From positions 185,848-249,847 of the forward strand of contig NZ_JAPNLM010000011.1 in assembly GCF_026627255.1 (NCBI RefSeq): DNA of 64,000 nt, given 5' to 3'. The first letter of the stretch is position 1. Each line of letters starts with the position of its first letter. Of this stretch, positions 8,003-17,369 are shown piece after piece. This DNA comes from Streptomyces antarcticus (GTDB taxonomy: Bacteria; Actinomycetota; Actinomycetes; Streptomycetales; Streptomycetaceae). Below the pieces are notes generated by a model, which did no database searches, had not been told where the DNA came from, and saw only the letters and a list, made by a program, of their open reading frames with translations. The position numbers and the translations under genes are program-made.

Positions 8003-8983
8003 CTACCTGTTCAGGTGAGCGCGGAGGAGGTTGGGGTCCTTGGCCGTGACGTAAGCCGCGCTCAGGACGTAGGCGGTGTCGCCGCGCAGGGCGATGGAGG
8101 TCGGGTTCTGCAGGCCGTCGGCGGCGGTCAGGACGGTGGAGTGAGTGCCGTCGGGCTGGATGAGCGCGACCTCGCCGGGGCCGTTGAGGGCGGCCAGGAT
8201 CTGGTCGCCCTGCCCGGTGAAGGCGAAGTCGTCGATCCCGGTCAGACCGGTGGCCCGGGTCTGGACCGCGCCGGGGCGCCCGTCCCGCAGGATGGGGATG
8301 CGCAGGACGGTCCCCCGGTCGAGGTTGGTGGCCCACAGCGCCCCGTTGCGGATCTTCAGCCCGTTGGCACCGAGGAATCCGGTGGAGGCCAGTTCGGGGG
8401 CGTTGGACCAGGTGCGGGGGGTGCCGCCGGTGGTGGGCACGCTCGCGATGGTGCCGAGGACGGAGTCGGTGATGTAGAGGGTGCGGGTACGCGGATCCAG
8501 GGCCAGGCCGTTGGGCAGGCCGGTCGCGGGCAGCGCGGCGATGCGCTGCGGTTCGCCGCCCGGGCGCAGCCGCCAGAGGCCGGTCAGATCGGCGGTGCCG
8601 GTGGCGTACAGGAAGTACAGGGTGCCGTCGTGCGCACGGACGATGCCGGTGGTCAGGGCGAAGCCCAGGACCGGGGTGTGGATGCCGCCGTCGGCGGGGG
8701 CTGGCAGGGTGGCTACGATCCGGGTGGCTCCCTTCGGGGTGATCCGGGCGATCTGACGGGCGGCGGCGAAGGTGACGTACGCGCTTCCGTCGGGAGCCAG
8801 GGCGATGTTCTCGGGCGTCTGCTGCCGGGCCAGGTCGAAGTGCGCGGTGATGTGCGCGCAGCTCAGCGGGGCGGAGACGGCCGACGCGACGGCGGGGCCG
8901 GCGGCGGCGACGGCGGCCGCGGCCAGTACGGCTGCTGACAGGGCGGCTGACACGGCGGTCTGGGACAGCTTGTTCTTGAACAT
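8003..8983 (-). CDS. Secreted SMP-30/NHL-like beta-propeller protein
   Basis: The 326-residue product starts MFKNKLSQTAVSAALSAAVL with an Ala-rich core and an AVASA-type cleavage site, so it is probably exported. The mature part has repeated propeller blades: PENIALAPDGSAYVTF, PNGLALDPRTRTLYITDS, GLTGIDDFAFTGQGDQILAAL and PTSIALRGDTAYVLS. Such six-bladed proteins include gluconolactonases, but no catalytic metal site is evident here, so a binding role is also possible. ATG 8983 follows GAAGGAACC. The adjacent XRE regulator is 124 bp upstream on the same strand. Confidence 0.75.
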   Translation of the reverse strand: MFKNKLSQTAVSAALSAAVLAAAAVAAAGPAVASAVSAPLSCAHITAHFDLARQQTPENIALAPDGSAYVTFAAARQIARITPKGATRIVATLPAPADGGIHTPVLGFALTTGIVRAHDGTLYFLYATGTADLTGLWRLRPGGEPQRIAALPATGLPNGLALDPRTRTLYITDSVLGTIASVPTTGGTPRTWSNAPELASTGFLGANGLKIRNGALWATNLDRGTVLRIPILRDGRPGAVQTRATGLTGIDDFAFTGQGDQILAALNGPGEVALIQPDGTHSTVLTAADGLQNPTSIALRGDTAYVLSAAYVTAKDPNLLRAHLNR

Positions 8984-9031
8984 GGTTCCTTCACTGTTTT
9001 CGGGCATGCGGCAGCGGTACGCCGACGCGCC

Positions 9032-9080
9032 GGGGATACGGGGATACGCGGGCCCGGGATACCGGGATACCGGGATACGG
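9032..9080. repeat. Tandem GGGATACC-type 8-bp repeats
   Basis: About five copies of GGGATAC(C/G) occur in the gap between the XRE regulator gene and the propeller gene. Microsatellite slippage is the simplest explanation, but their position in the leader of the propeller gene could affect expression. Confidence 0.6.
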
Positions 9081-9107
9081 GGGTGCTGCGGTCTCGGTGA
9101 GGTGCGG

Positions 9108-10025
9108 TCAGCCGGTGGTGGCGGGTCGGCCCGTGTCGGCCAGGGTTCCCGGTCGCGCCGGGTCACCCGGCCGGCCAATCTGGGCGAGCAAGGCCAGCGC
9201 GGTCCGCGCGGGTGAGTCGGCCGCCGTGGTGGCGACCACGATGTTCTGCCCCGGACCAGGACCTTGGCCCTGGCTCAGGGTCTGCTGGGTGACGGTCAGT
9301 GGGCCGACCAGCGGATGTCGCATCTCGTAGGTGGCTACGGCGCACGCCTTCACCCGGTGGTCGGCCCACATCGAGGCGAAGTCCGGGCTCTTCGAACTCA
9401 GTTCACCCACCAGCGCGTGAAGGGCGGTGTCGTCCGGGTACTGGCCCGCCACCAGGCGCAGGTTCCCCACCACGGCCCTGGCCTTGGCCGGCCAGTCCGC
9501 GTACAGGTCACGCGTGTGCGCGTCGAGGAACACCAGTCGGGCCATGTTGGGCCGCTCCGCCGACCGGTCCGCGGCGTCCGGGTCCAGGTGTCCGGCGAAC
9601 AGCGCGTGACCCAGCGGGTTCCACGCCAGGACGTCACTGCGGCGGCCCGTCACGATCGCCGGAACGTGGTCCAGCACCTCCAGCAACTGGCCGGTCGCCT
9701 GCGCCACCCGTTCCGGCGCGGGCCGCCGGCCTCGGACAGGACCCGCCGCCGACCGGGCCAGGTCGTGGAGGTGCAGGCGCTCGGTCTCCTCGAGCCGCAG
9801 GGCCCGGGCGACCGCGTCCAGCACCTGCGGCGAGGCGTTCAAGGACTGCCCCTGTTCCAGCCTGGTGTAGTACGAGACGCTCACGCCCGCCAGCAGTGCC
9901 AACTCCTCGCGCCGAAGCCCCGGCACGCGCCGACGCTCCCCGTAGGTGGGCACCCCGATCTCCTCGGGCAGCAGCTGGGAGCGCCGTGTCCGCAGGAAGT
10001 CCCCGAGCCGCACTTTTCCGTTCAT
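9108..10025 (-). CDS. XRE-family regulator with MmyB-like ligand domain
   Basis: The 305-residue protein has an N-terminal helix-turn-helix (about 30-60: LRREELALLAGVSVSYYTRLEQG) typical of the Streptomyces RREELA group. A C-terminal domain follows (about 105-260: LDHVPAIVTGRRSDVLAWNP, PNMARLVFLDAHTRDLYADW, SKSPDFASMWADHRV, HPLVGPLTV), the fold called MmyB-like or MLTR ligand-binding domain, which binds fatty-acid-like ligands in studied cases. The ATG at 10025 begins MNGKVRLGDFLRTRR. It probably controls itself and the neighbouring propeller gene or the divergent SRPBCC gene. Confidence 0.85.
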   Translation of the reverse strand: MNGKVRLGDFLRTRRSQLLPEEIGVPTYGERRRVPGLRREELALLAGVSVSYYTRLEQGQSLNASPQVLDAVARALRLEETERLHLHDLARSAAGPVRGRRPAPERVAQATGQLLEVLDHVPAIVTGRRSDVLAWNPLGHALFAGHLDPDAADRSAERPNMARLVFLDAHTRDLYADWPAKARAVVGNLRLVAGQYPDDTALHALVGELSSKSPDFASMWADHRVKACAVATYEMRHPLVGPLTVTQQTLSQGQGPGPGQNIVVATTAADSPARTALALLAQIGRPGDPARPGTLADTGRPATTG

Positions 10026-10171
10026 GGATCCGAGTATGGGTCGAACCCCGCCGCGCGGCCTGACCCTGGCGGGGATAGGCACCAGCGGGTCTGGCTCCCC
10101 GCGGGGACCGGTGATGACGTAGGCGATGCCCGCCCGTCCCCTGCACCACCTCACACTCCCAGGAGCACCCC

Positions 10172-10672
10172 TTGAGCACCGCCACCAGCGAGCACGACCC
10201 CTTCGCGGTTCTGGACGCATCGGACTTCGCCTTCGCCCGGCGCGCATGGGTCGATGCCGAGCCCGCCCATGTCTATGACCTCGTCAGTGACGTATCGGCG
10301 ATCAGCCGCTGGAGCCCCAACGCCACCGATGTCACGTTCGACCAAGACGCCGGGCCCCGGGTCGGGGCCTGGTTCAGCGGCCGCAATCACAAAGACGGCA
10401 GGGAGTGGACCACTCGCTCCCAGGTCGTACGGGCCGATCCCGGCGCCGCCTTCGTCTTCGTGGTCGGCGGCGTCGACGACGGCATCGTGCGATGGAGCTG
10501 GAGCTGCCGCCCCCAGGGGCGCGGAACCGTCGTCGAGCAGTCCTGGCAACTGCTGCGTCTCGACCCCGTGCTCGGCACCACCCGCGGCGACCTCGACGCG
10601 CTCCGCGACTACATGACGAACAGCGTGGAGACCACCCTGACGTCCCTCGCCCAATGGATCGCCGAAGCCTGA
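10172..10672 (+). CDS. SRPBCC-family (START-like) protein
   Basis: The 166-residue protein matches polyketide-cyclase/START-like folds: FARRAWVDAEPAHVYDLVSDVSAISRW (beta1-alpha1-alpha2), GAWFSGRNHKDGREWTTRSQV, and a long C-terminal helix (RDYMTNSVETTLTSLAQWI). These proteins bind hydrophobic ligands in a helix-grip cavity. The start is TTG at 10172 with AGGAG eight bases upstream. It is divergent from the XRE regulator across 146 bp, so co-regulation is likely. Confidence 0.75.
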   Translation: MSTATSEHDPFAVLDASDFAFARRAWVDAEPAHVYDLVSDVSAISRWSPNATDVTFDQDAGPRVGAWFSGRNHKDGREWTTRSQVVRADPGAAFVFVVGGVDDGIVRWSWSCRPQGRGTVVEQSWQLLRLDPVLGTTRGDLDALRDYMTNSVETTLTSLAQWIAEA

Positions 10673-10729
10673 GGTAGGTGTCGGCCGGGGGCCGCGCATC
10701 GGCCGCCGAGCCCTGCGCGTCAGGCGGGC

Positions 10730-10912
10730 CTAGGGCGTGCGTGCTGGGCGCCGCACGGCAGGAACGAGTGTGACAGGGGTGAGCAGGACGAGGGGAGCAG
10801 CCACCCACCAGTACGACAGCCACGTGATCACCCGGTCAACCCCGGAAGGCATCCGGCGATCAAGCGGTACATCGCCGGACCGCGGGCCCGGACCGACAGC
10901 GAGAGAGGGCAT
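10730..10912 (-). CDS. Possible small membrane protein
   Basis: The 60-residue frame contains one hydrophobic segment (VITWLSYWWVAAPLVLLTPV, about 28-47) and a short basic tail. The ATG at 10912 is preceded by AGGGTGGGGGC. No homologous family was recognised. Support rests on the membrane segment and ribosome site only. Confidence 0.35.
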   Translation of the reverse strand: MPSLAVGPGPRSGDVPLDRRMPSGVDRVITWLSYWWVAAPLVLLTPVTLVPAVRRPARTP

Positions 10913-11046
10913 GCCCCCACCCTAGACAGTCCCGCGTCGGCGGAGGCCCTGCCGTTTGGGGCCCCCGGAGGCCTTACCGCAGAGCGGGTCGCGCCGATCC
11001 GGCCGGTCGTCATCACCGGGTCCGCGTGGTGTTGCCCACGTGTGGA

Positions 11047-11445
11047 CTACTGCGTCGGGGTGGCGTCCGACACCGCCTGTACGAGGCTCAGGGCGAGGGC
11101 GTCGAAGTTCTCCCGGAAGAAACTCGTTCGCACGTGGAAGCCCTCTTCCGAGAATCCTCTGTCCGAGATGAACGTCGTGGCAACCGCGGTCAGCGCTGCG
11201 TGGATGACGTGCAGGTCGTGCAGATTCAGGGTGTAGTCACGCGACGTCTCGTGGTCGCCGGCGAGCCTCTCGATCAGCCTGCCGATCTCCGCACGGTCCG
11301 CGTTGAGCTGCATGACGATCGCCGTGTCGGAGAAGTCCCTGCTCCTGAGCAGCTGCAACGCCTCGACCATGGCGTCGGCCTGTGAAGGGGTGAGCCGTCC
11401 GCGGAACGCGGTTCCGTCAGCGGTCAGCCTGATGGTTGTTCGCAA
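11047..11445 (-). CDS. Conserved-looking hypothetical protein
   Basis: The 132-residue product starts at TTG 11445 (MRTTIRLTADGTAFRGRLTP). It is mixed alpha/beta with a helical middle (SQADAMVEALQLLRSRDFSD, DRAEIGRLIERLAGDHETS) and a helical C-terminus. Composition and codon use fit a real streptomycete gene. No domain was recognised and the ribosome site is weak (GTGAAG). It stands between two poorly coding gaps. Confidence 0.5.
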   Translation of the reverse strand: MRTTIRLTADGTAFRGRLTPSQADAMVEALQLLRSRDFSDTAIVMQLNADRAEIGRLIERLAGDHETSRDYTLNLHDLHVIHAALTAVATTFISDRGFSEEGFHVRTSFFRENFDALALSLVQAVSDATPTQ

Positions 11446-11636
11446 GCTTCACGTACTTTCTGCTGAATGCTTCCCCGGTCATCTTGCAGCCATGAGCATG
11501 AGAGAAAGCGAGCGGTGACGACGACGATGCACCCATCCTTACCTCACGCAGGCTTGATCTCGATTCGCGGATCCTGGTGCATGGCCTTTCCAGGCCACTT
11601 GGGGCAGGACTTGGCCGGATGAGTCGGCTGTCGATC

Positions 11637-11830
11637 TCAGTCGAGCGGGATCGCCGCGATGCGGTCGAGTGTCTGCGCGTACAGGCGGTTTCCGTGCTGG
11701 ACCAGGCGGTCGGCGGACGGTGGCGTCACGGGCATGGTTCCAGTCCTCCCGGAGTCCTCCCGGAGCCTCGCCGTGAGGAAGGCCACCACGTGCGGGGCCG
11801 GCGTTTCGTCGGTGTCGTCGTCCTGGCCCG
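11637..11830 (-). other. Possible coding remnant downstream of DUF2252 gene
   Basis: One minus-strand frame reads ...DETPAPHVVAFLTARLREDS... and ends RLVQHGNRLYAQTLDRIAA before TGA at 11637-11639. The stretch resembles the start of small streptomycete DUF6221-type proteins (VxFLxxRLxED). A short version could start at ATG 11735 after GGAGG. Either a very small gene or a degraded one; the rest of 11446-11912 shows nothing convincing. Confidence 0.3.
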
Positions 11831-11912
11831 TGGACGGATCCTCCCAGTTGCGTCCACGCGGCGCCGTCCGCCACCTTGCAGCGATGCGGAGGCGGCTCGG
11901 CTCGGCTCGGGT

Positions 11913-13337
11913 TCACGCCGTGACGGCGGCCAGCCGGCCCGAGCCGATCGCGTCCGTCAGGGCCTGGTGGTCGCGCTCGTTCCGGTCGGCGTAACTTTCC
12001 GCGAACCGCGCGACGGCCTGGTCGAAGACGTCGCGGCGGCCGAGGTAGGCGGCGATGGCGACACGGTCTCCGGACCGCGCGTGGGCCCGGGCCAGGGTGA
12101 CGCCGCACAGGCCGGCGAAGACCCGCATGCCGCGCGGCTCCATCCGGGAGGGTTCCGCGATCCCCTTCCAGTCGCGCAACTGGCGTACGTAGAAGTCCCG
12201 TTCGCGGTCGTCGATGCCCTGCACCCGCTGCCAGCCGAGGAAGATGTCGCTGGCGGCCTGCATCACGCGCTGGCCGGCGACGACCCGTTCGCCCTGGGTG
12301 CCGTATTCGCCGGCGCCCGCGTACGGAGCGAGCACGGACTCCCCGGCCTCCTTGGCCTGGAGGATCAGCGGATCCTCCCCGTCGCGGCCCATCAGCAGTA
12401 TCACCCAGCAGCGCATGCCGACGCTGCCGACTCCCACCACCTTGCGTGCCATGTCGACCACGCTGAACTGCCTCAGCAGGTGCCTGCGGTCCGTCTGGAG
12501 GCTGTCCCCGTACCCCTCGACCAGGGCCCGGATCTGCCCGTCGAGCGCCTCGCGCTCCTGGTCCGGCATCAGTTGGGAGATCGGCGTGATCAGCTGCGGG
12601 ACGGCGGCGAAGCGGCGGTGGCCGTCGGCCACCTCGGTGAGCTTCTCGAAGGCCTGCCGGCTGTCGCGCCCGCGCGCCTTGCTCAGGGCCTCGGAGACGT
12701 TCTTGCGGCCGCGCGTGTGGAGCGCGCCCTGCGCCAGCGCGTGCAGGTTGGTCTCGTCCACCCTCGCGTACCAGACGTCAAGGTTGCCCATCCGGGCGAA
12801 GCCGCGCATCCGCTCGCGGTAGGCGCGCACCGCGGACCGTACGATCTCCGCGCGCTCGCCGTCGGAGAAGCCGTTCTCGCGCCCGGCGATGACGAGGCTG
12901 GCCGCCAGCCGCTTGACGTCCCATTCCCACGGGCCGGGCAGCGTCTCGTCGAAGTCGTTGATGTCGAACAGCAGGTTGCGTTCCGGGGAGCCGAGCAGCC
13001 GGAAGTTCATCATGTGCGCGTCGCCGCACAGCTGGACCCGGATGCCCGAGTCGGGCGTGCCGGCCAGATCGGCCGCCATGACCGCGGCGGCACCGCGGTA
13101 GAAGCGGAACGGTGACTGCGCCATCCGGCCGTAGCGGATCGGGATCAGCTCCTGCAGCCTGGTGCCGGACTGCCGCGTGATCACGTCCACCGCGTCCGCC
13201 CGGTGCGGCGGGGGCTCGAACGTTCCGTGGGCGGACCGCGGGGCCTTCCGCCGGGCGGCCCTGCCGGCTGCCGCCCGCTCCGCGACCGAGAGCCGGGGCC
13301 CGCCGCCGACCGTGGTGGCCGTCTCACTCGTAGCCAT
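11913..13337 (-). CDS. DUF2252 family protein
   Basis: The 474-residue protein shows the features of DUF2252: RYGRMAQSPFRFYRGAAAVM, VQLCGDAHMMNFRLLGSPER, LLFDINDFDETLPGPWEWDVKRLAASL, and GVGSVGMRCWVILLMGRDG. The CGDAHMMNF and DINDFDE motifs resemble the catalytic HxDxxxxN and D-x-D elements of aminoglycoside-phosphotransferase-like kinases, so a small-molecule kinase fold is plausible; the substrate is unknown. ATG 13337 has GGAGG nine bases upstream. The gene lies downstream of the subtilase on the same strand, separated by a terminator and 350 bp. Confidence 0.8.
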   Translation of the reverse strand: MATSETATTVGGGPRLSVAERAAAGRAARRKAPRSAHGTFEPPPHRADAVDVITRQSGTRLQELIPIRYGRMAQSPFRFYRGAAAVMAADLAGTPDSGIRVQLCGDAHMMNFRLLGSPERNLLFDINDFDETLPGPWEWDVKRLAASLVIAGRENGFSDGERAEIVRSAVRAYRERMRGFARMGNLDVWYARVDETNLHALAQGALHTRGRKNVSEALSKARGRDSRQAFEKLTEVADGHRRFAAVPQLITPISQLMPDQEREALDGQIRALVEGYGDSLQTDRRHLLRQFSVVDMARKVVGVGSVGMRCWVILLMGRDGEDPLILQAKEAGESVLAPYAGAGEYGTQGERVVAGQRVMQAASDIFLGWQRVQGIDDRERDFYVRQLRDWKGIAEPSRMEPRGMRVFAGLCGVTLARAHARSGDRVAIAAYLGRRDVFDQAVARFAESYADRNERDHQALTDAIGSGRLAAVTA

Positions 13338-13565
13338 CGCTGTGAACCTCCGCAGGCCCGGTTCCCCCGCTTCCCAGCATGACACCCGCCGGAAGCCCCC
13401 GCACGGGCTGGACCCGGTGCCAGACGACGGCCAGGTGGGGGCCACACCACGGCCCGCCGGTCGCCGCCGGTGGGCCGATCTCGCCGCAGTGCGCAGTGCG
13501 CAGTGCGCACCGCGCCGAGAGGTGGCCGAGCGTGCCCGGCACCGGGAGCCCGCCCCCAGGCGGCG

Positions 13566-13595
13566 GGCCCGCCGGAACCGGAGTTCCGGCGGGCC
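13566..13595 (-). terminator. GC-rich terminator of the subtilase gene
   Basis: GGCCCGCCGGAAC (13566-13578) and GTTCCGGCGGGCC (13583-13595) form a perfect 13-bp stem with a four-base loop, about 90 bp after the subtilase stop codon. No U-run, as is usual for actinobacteria. Confidence 0.65.
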
Positions 13596-13684
13596 GCCCT
13601 TACGCGCTCATCCCGGGCCGTGTCCCGCCTCGTCACGGCCCGCGGGTCGCGGCCCGCGCGTCGCGCGTCGCGGCCCGGGGTGGC

Positions 13685-16600
13685 TCACTTGCCGAAGTAG
13701 GCGTTGTGGATCGTGACCGTCGACCGGTTTTCCTGCTTGTCCGTGACGACGGCCTTCAGCGAGATCGCCTTGCCCTTCTCCGGAGCGCGTACCGTGATCT
13801 TGTTCGCGCTGACCGGGGCAGGCGTCCACTTCGTACCGTCGTACGACACCAGGACCTCCAGGGCCTTCAGGTCGGCGCCCGCCGCCGCGCCCTGCACCAC
13901 GACGGGGAAGGTCTGCTTGGCGCCCGCCGGGGCGGTGGAGTCCGGCGCGAGCTTCGGCTGGAAGCGGACCGTGGAGACCGGCAGCTTCGTCGGGCTGTCG
14001 GTGCGGGCCGAGGTGAAGGTCCACGAGGCGTCGATCCGGGTCCCGGCGCGGTTGTACGTCGGGTTCCGGTTGATCGTGGTCTCCACCGTGTACGTGGCGG
14101 ACTCCGCCGGCAGCGTGAAGGACGCCTGGTCGATGGCGGCGTCCTTCTTCGTGTACGGCACGCCGTCGCGGTGGATGGTGGTGCTCGCGCCCGCGTACCG
14201 GGCGAAGCCTGAGTGACCCGCCCCGTCACCGGCCAGCATCAACGACCCGTGGATGTCGTCGCCGTCGCGCACGATCCCGTCGTTCTCGTTCATCAGCGGT
14301 CCCAGCACACCGGTGTTGAAGTCCTCGGTGTAGGTCTTCCCCGCCGCGAACCGCCGCGACTCGTTGAGGTAGTGGAGCGAGTCGAACCTCCGGAAGCCCG
14401 CCGGGTCCGTCTCGCCCAGGATGCCCGCGGCGATGTTCCAGGCGGCCCCGTCACCCGTGGACAGGTACACGTTCCGCGCCCCCGGCGCCGACAGCACCGA
14501 GTACGGCGCCTCGACGCCGCCCCCGTTGTCCAGGACGCCGTGCGCCGCGAGGGCGCCTTCGAGGCCGGGTACGGAGGACCCGATCCTCGCCTTCACCAGG
14601 GCCATGTCCTTGGTCCTGTACGTCTTGCCGTAGCCGGTGGCCAGCTCGCGGACCGGGCCGCCCGTGAGGACGTTGTACTCCGTCGTGCCGCGCTCCCAGT
14701 TGGCGGACCACTGCTGGGTGAGGGCGCCGTCGGCCATCGGGGAGCCCAGGTAGCCGGTGCGCAGGTCGTCGAAGGTGGTGAGCTCGACTCCCTCGATGAT
14801 GTACGTCTCGGGCGTGCTCAGGGTGTACATCATCCCGGCGCGCGTCGAGCGGGCCTTCGCGTCCGGCACCTTGACCGTCACCGGCCGGGTCGTCCGGGCG
14901 TCGAGGGTGACGGTGGTGGGGCCGGTCACCGTGAGCTGCGGGTGGTTGATGAGGTCGGCGCCCTTCCGCGGGGCCGTGGGGTCGACCAGCATGTCGGCCG
15001 AGAGGTTGTAGGTCCCGCGGGGCAGGCGGACCGTGCCGGAGCCGGACGACAGGTCCGGGAAGCTCCGCCGGCCCGTGGCGAGGCCTTCGTAGCCCTTCAG
15101 GTCGGCCTGCCAGGAGGTGCTGGGCGCGCCGTCCCGTCCGAGGGTCTTGAAGGTGACGTCGTACGACTCGACCTCGCGCTCCACGGCTGCCGCGGTGCGC
15201 ACGCTCTGGCCGCCCCCGGAGGCGACGACCGTGGTCGCGTACGAGCCGTCGACCGCGGCGCCGAGCCGGGTGTCGGCCGTCAGGTCCACGGTGGCGCTGC
15301 CGCCCGCCGGGACGGTGATCCGCTGCGCTCCGAGCGTGAAGAACCCGGCCGGGGCGGGCTGTGCGTCGCCGCCGGTGGACGCTGCGAGTGACAGGTCCAG
15401 CGTCACTTCGGCGGCGCCGTTGTTGCGGTACGTCACCTGCTGGGTGACGGGCGTGTCGTCGGTATGGGGCCACTGCTGGGTGCCCAGGCTGATCGAGGCC
15501 GGTTCGGAGACGACGCTCTGGTCGATCGCCCGGTCGACCGCGAGGCGGCCGGCGCCCTGCTGGAAGACCGAGTGGGCACCGTCCTTGGCGGATCCCGTCA
15601 GGGCGGCCTTGATCCGTTCGCCCGTCCAGGCGGGGTTCCTCTGCTTGAGGATCGCGGCGGCGCCCGCGACGTGCGGGGTGGCCATCGACGTACCGCTCTT
15701 GCTGACGTATCCGAGCGGGTCCTGCCCCGCGGAGCCCTCCGCGGCGGCTGCCGTGATCTCCACGCCCGGTGCGGTGATGTCGGGCTTGACGGCGTTGTCC
15801 CCGGTGCGGGGTCCGACTCCGGAGAAGTAGGCGATGGCGTCGTCGTCGTCGACGGCGCCGACGGTCAGGGCCGCGTCGGCGCTGCCCGGGGAGTCGACCG
15901 TGCCCCGTATCGGCCCGCTGTTACCCGCGGCGACGGCGAACAGGATGCCCTTCTCCGCGGAGAGCTTGTTGATCTGGGCTTCCATCGGGTCGATGCCGGG
16001 GGTGTCGGGGCCGCCCAGGCTCATGTTGATGATGTCGGCGCCCTGGGCCACGGCCCAGTCGACCCCGGCGATGATGCCGGAGTCGTCGCCGCTGCCCCGG
16101 TCGTCCAGCACCTTGGCGTTGATCAGCTGCGCACCGGGTGCCACGCCCTTGAACCGGGCGTCCTTGGTCCCCGTACCGGCCGCGATGGAGGCCACGTGGG
16201 TGCCGTGCCCGACGCGGTCCCCGGCGTCCGGGGAGGCGCTGAAGTTGCGTTCCGCGACCACGCGGCCCGCCAGGTCCGGATGGGTCGCGTCGATCCCGGA
16301 GTCCGCGACGGCGATCTTCACACCGGTGCCGTCGAACGAACGGGCCCAGGCGGCCGGGGCGCCGATCTTGCCGGTGCTGCGGTCGAGCGACGCCTTCCGT
16401 ACGCCGTCCAGCCAGATCCGCGCGATGCCGGAGGTGGTGGTGGCCGTACCGTCGCCCTGCGGGCGGGTGAGGGCGTCCCACAGTGCGCCCGTCCTGTCGG
16501 TGGCGCTGGTGACGCTGGTGACGGCGTCGGCGTCGAGGGCCGACAGGGTCCGGCGGACGGTGGTGCCGTCGGAGGAGCGTACTTCCGCGCGGGCCGCCTG

Positions 16601-17038
16601 GGCCGCGGCTCCGCGGTATCCGACGATCACCTTGAGCCCGGCCCGGTGGGCCTCGCGGCTCTCGGGCTTGGCGAGTTCGGTGATGTCGAACAGCCGCTGG
16701 TCCAGCGTGCCGTCGGCGATGAGCTTCCGGGCGTCACGCGGCACCACGTAGGTGCGGCCGTCGTGGACCTGGGTGAAGAAGGGTATGTCCTCACGGCCCT
16801 TGGCCCGCTGGATGCCGCCGACCCGGCCGCGGGAGTCCACGAGAACCCGGTCGCCGGTGACCAGGGTGACGGTGTGCACGGTCTTGCCGGCCGCCCCGAG
16901 GCCGTTGGCTGAGGCCGGGGGCCCGGTGTCGGGGCCGCCGGGCTGTGCCGTCGCGGGGCCGGTCATGCCCGCCGTCAGGGCGACGGCGGCCGCCAGGGCA
17001 ACGGGGGCGGCGTACGCCTTCTTTGGCAATTTTCGCAA
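13685..17038 (-). CDS. Large secreted subtilisin-like serine protease (S8)
   Basis: This 1,117-residue protein has a Sec signal peptide (MRKLPKKAYAAPVALAAAVA, cleavage near ATA-QPG about residue 32), a propeptide-like region to about 235, then the subtilase domain. The catalytic triad is Asp246 (VADSGID), His278 (VGHGTHVAS) and Ser451 (SGTSMATPHVAG), with oxyanion Asn373 (AAGNSGP). The remaining 600 residues are beta-rich modules, probably for substrate or wall binding. It should degrade extracellular protein. The start is TTG 17038 with AGGGA upstream. Monocistronic, ended by the hairpin at 13566-13595. Confidence 0.9.
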   Translation of the reverse strand: MRKLPKKAYAAPVALAAAVALTAGMTGPATAQPGGPDTGPPASANGLGAAGKTVHTVTLVTGDRVLVDSRGRVGGIQRAKGREDIPFFTQVHDGRTYVVPRDARKLIADGTLDQRLFDITELAKPESREAHRAGLKVIVGYRGAAAQAARAEVRSSDGTTVRRTLSALDADAVTSVTSATDRTGALWDALTRPQGDGTATTTSGIARIWLDGVRKASLDRSTGKIGAPAAWARSFDGTGVKIAVADSGIDATHPDLAGRVVAERNFSASPDAGDRVGHGTHVASIAAGTGTKDARFKGVAPGAQLINAKVLDDRGSGDDSGIIAGVDWAVAQGADIINMSLGGPDTPGIDPMEAQINKLSAEKGILFAVAAGNSGPIRGTVDSPGSADAALTVGAVDDDDAIAYFSGVGPRTGDNAVKPDITAPGVEITAAAAEGSAGQDPLGYVSKSGTSMATPHVAGAAAILKQRNPAWTGERIKAALTGSAKDGAHSVFQQGAGRLAVDRAIDQSVVSEPASISLGTQQWPHTDDTPVTQQVTYRNNGAAEVTLDLSLAASTGGDAQPAPAGFFTLGAQRITVPAGGSATVDLTADTRLGAAVDGSYATTVVASGGGQSVRTAAAVEREVESYDVTFKTLGRDGAPSTSWQADLKGYEGLATGRRSFPDLSSGSGTVRLPRGTYNLSADMLVDPTAPRKGADLINHPQLTVTGPTTVTLDARTTRPVTVKVPDAKARSTRAGMMYTLSTPETYIIEGVELTTFDDLRTGYLGSPMADGALTQQWSANWERGTTEYNVLTGGPVRELATGYGKTYRTKDMALVKARIGSSVPGLEGALAAHGVLDNGGGVEAPYSVLSAPGARNVYLSTGDGAAWNIAAGILGETDPAGFRRFDSLHYLNESRRFAAGKTYTEDFNTGVLGPLMNENDGIVRDGDDIHGSLMLAGDGAGHSGFARYAGASTTIHRDGVPYTKKDAAIDQASFTLPAESATYTVETTINRNPTYNRAGTRIDASWTFTSARTDSPTKLPVSTVRFQPKLAPDSTAPAGAKQTFPVVVQGAAAGADLKALEVLVSYDGTKWTPAPVSANKITVRAPEKGKAISLKAVVTDKQENRSTVTIHNAYFGK

Positions 17039-17369
17039 GATGTTCCCTGCTCAGGAGTGGATACGGGCAGGCGCGGGCCCGGCCCGTACGGGGGTGTGTC
17101 CGTGTCGCCGCGGTTCCCCCTCGCCCGCGGGGCGGCCGCCGGTGCGCGGCACGTCCGGCCCCGTCGGCTGTGGCGCTGGCGTGGTGGCGCAAGGGGGCCC
17201 CTGGTGGCGTGGGTTCGTCGGACCATCCCTGGATACGTTGCGGAGAACTGCCGGTGCCAGGTCCGGGCGGGCAGCATGGGCTGGTCGAACGGGCAACTCC
17301 CGGTGGGACGCCTCCGGCTCCGCGGCGGGTACGCGGCCTGCGGGCGGGCCTGCGGGCGGGAGGCAGGCC

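Noticed and set aside
11577..13115. 512-codon plus-strand frame opposite DUF2252
   Set aside because: Antisense shadow; the DUF2252 motifs on the minus strand are convincing.
14213..16912. Two long plus-strand open frames opposite the subtilase
   Set aside because: The minus strand encodes a complete subtilase with signal peptide and triad; the opposite frames are Arg/Val/Gly-rich shadows.
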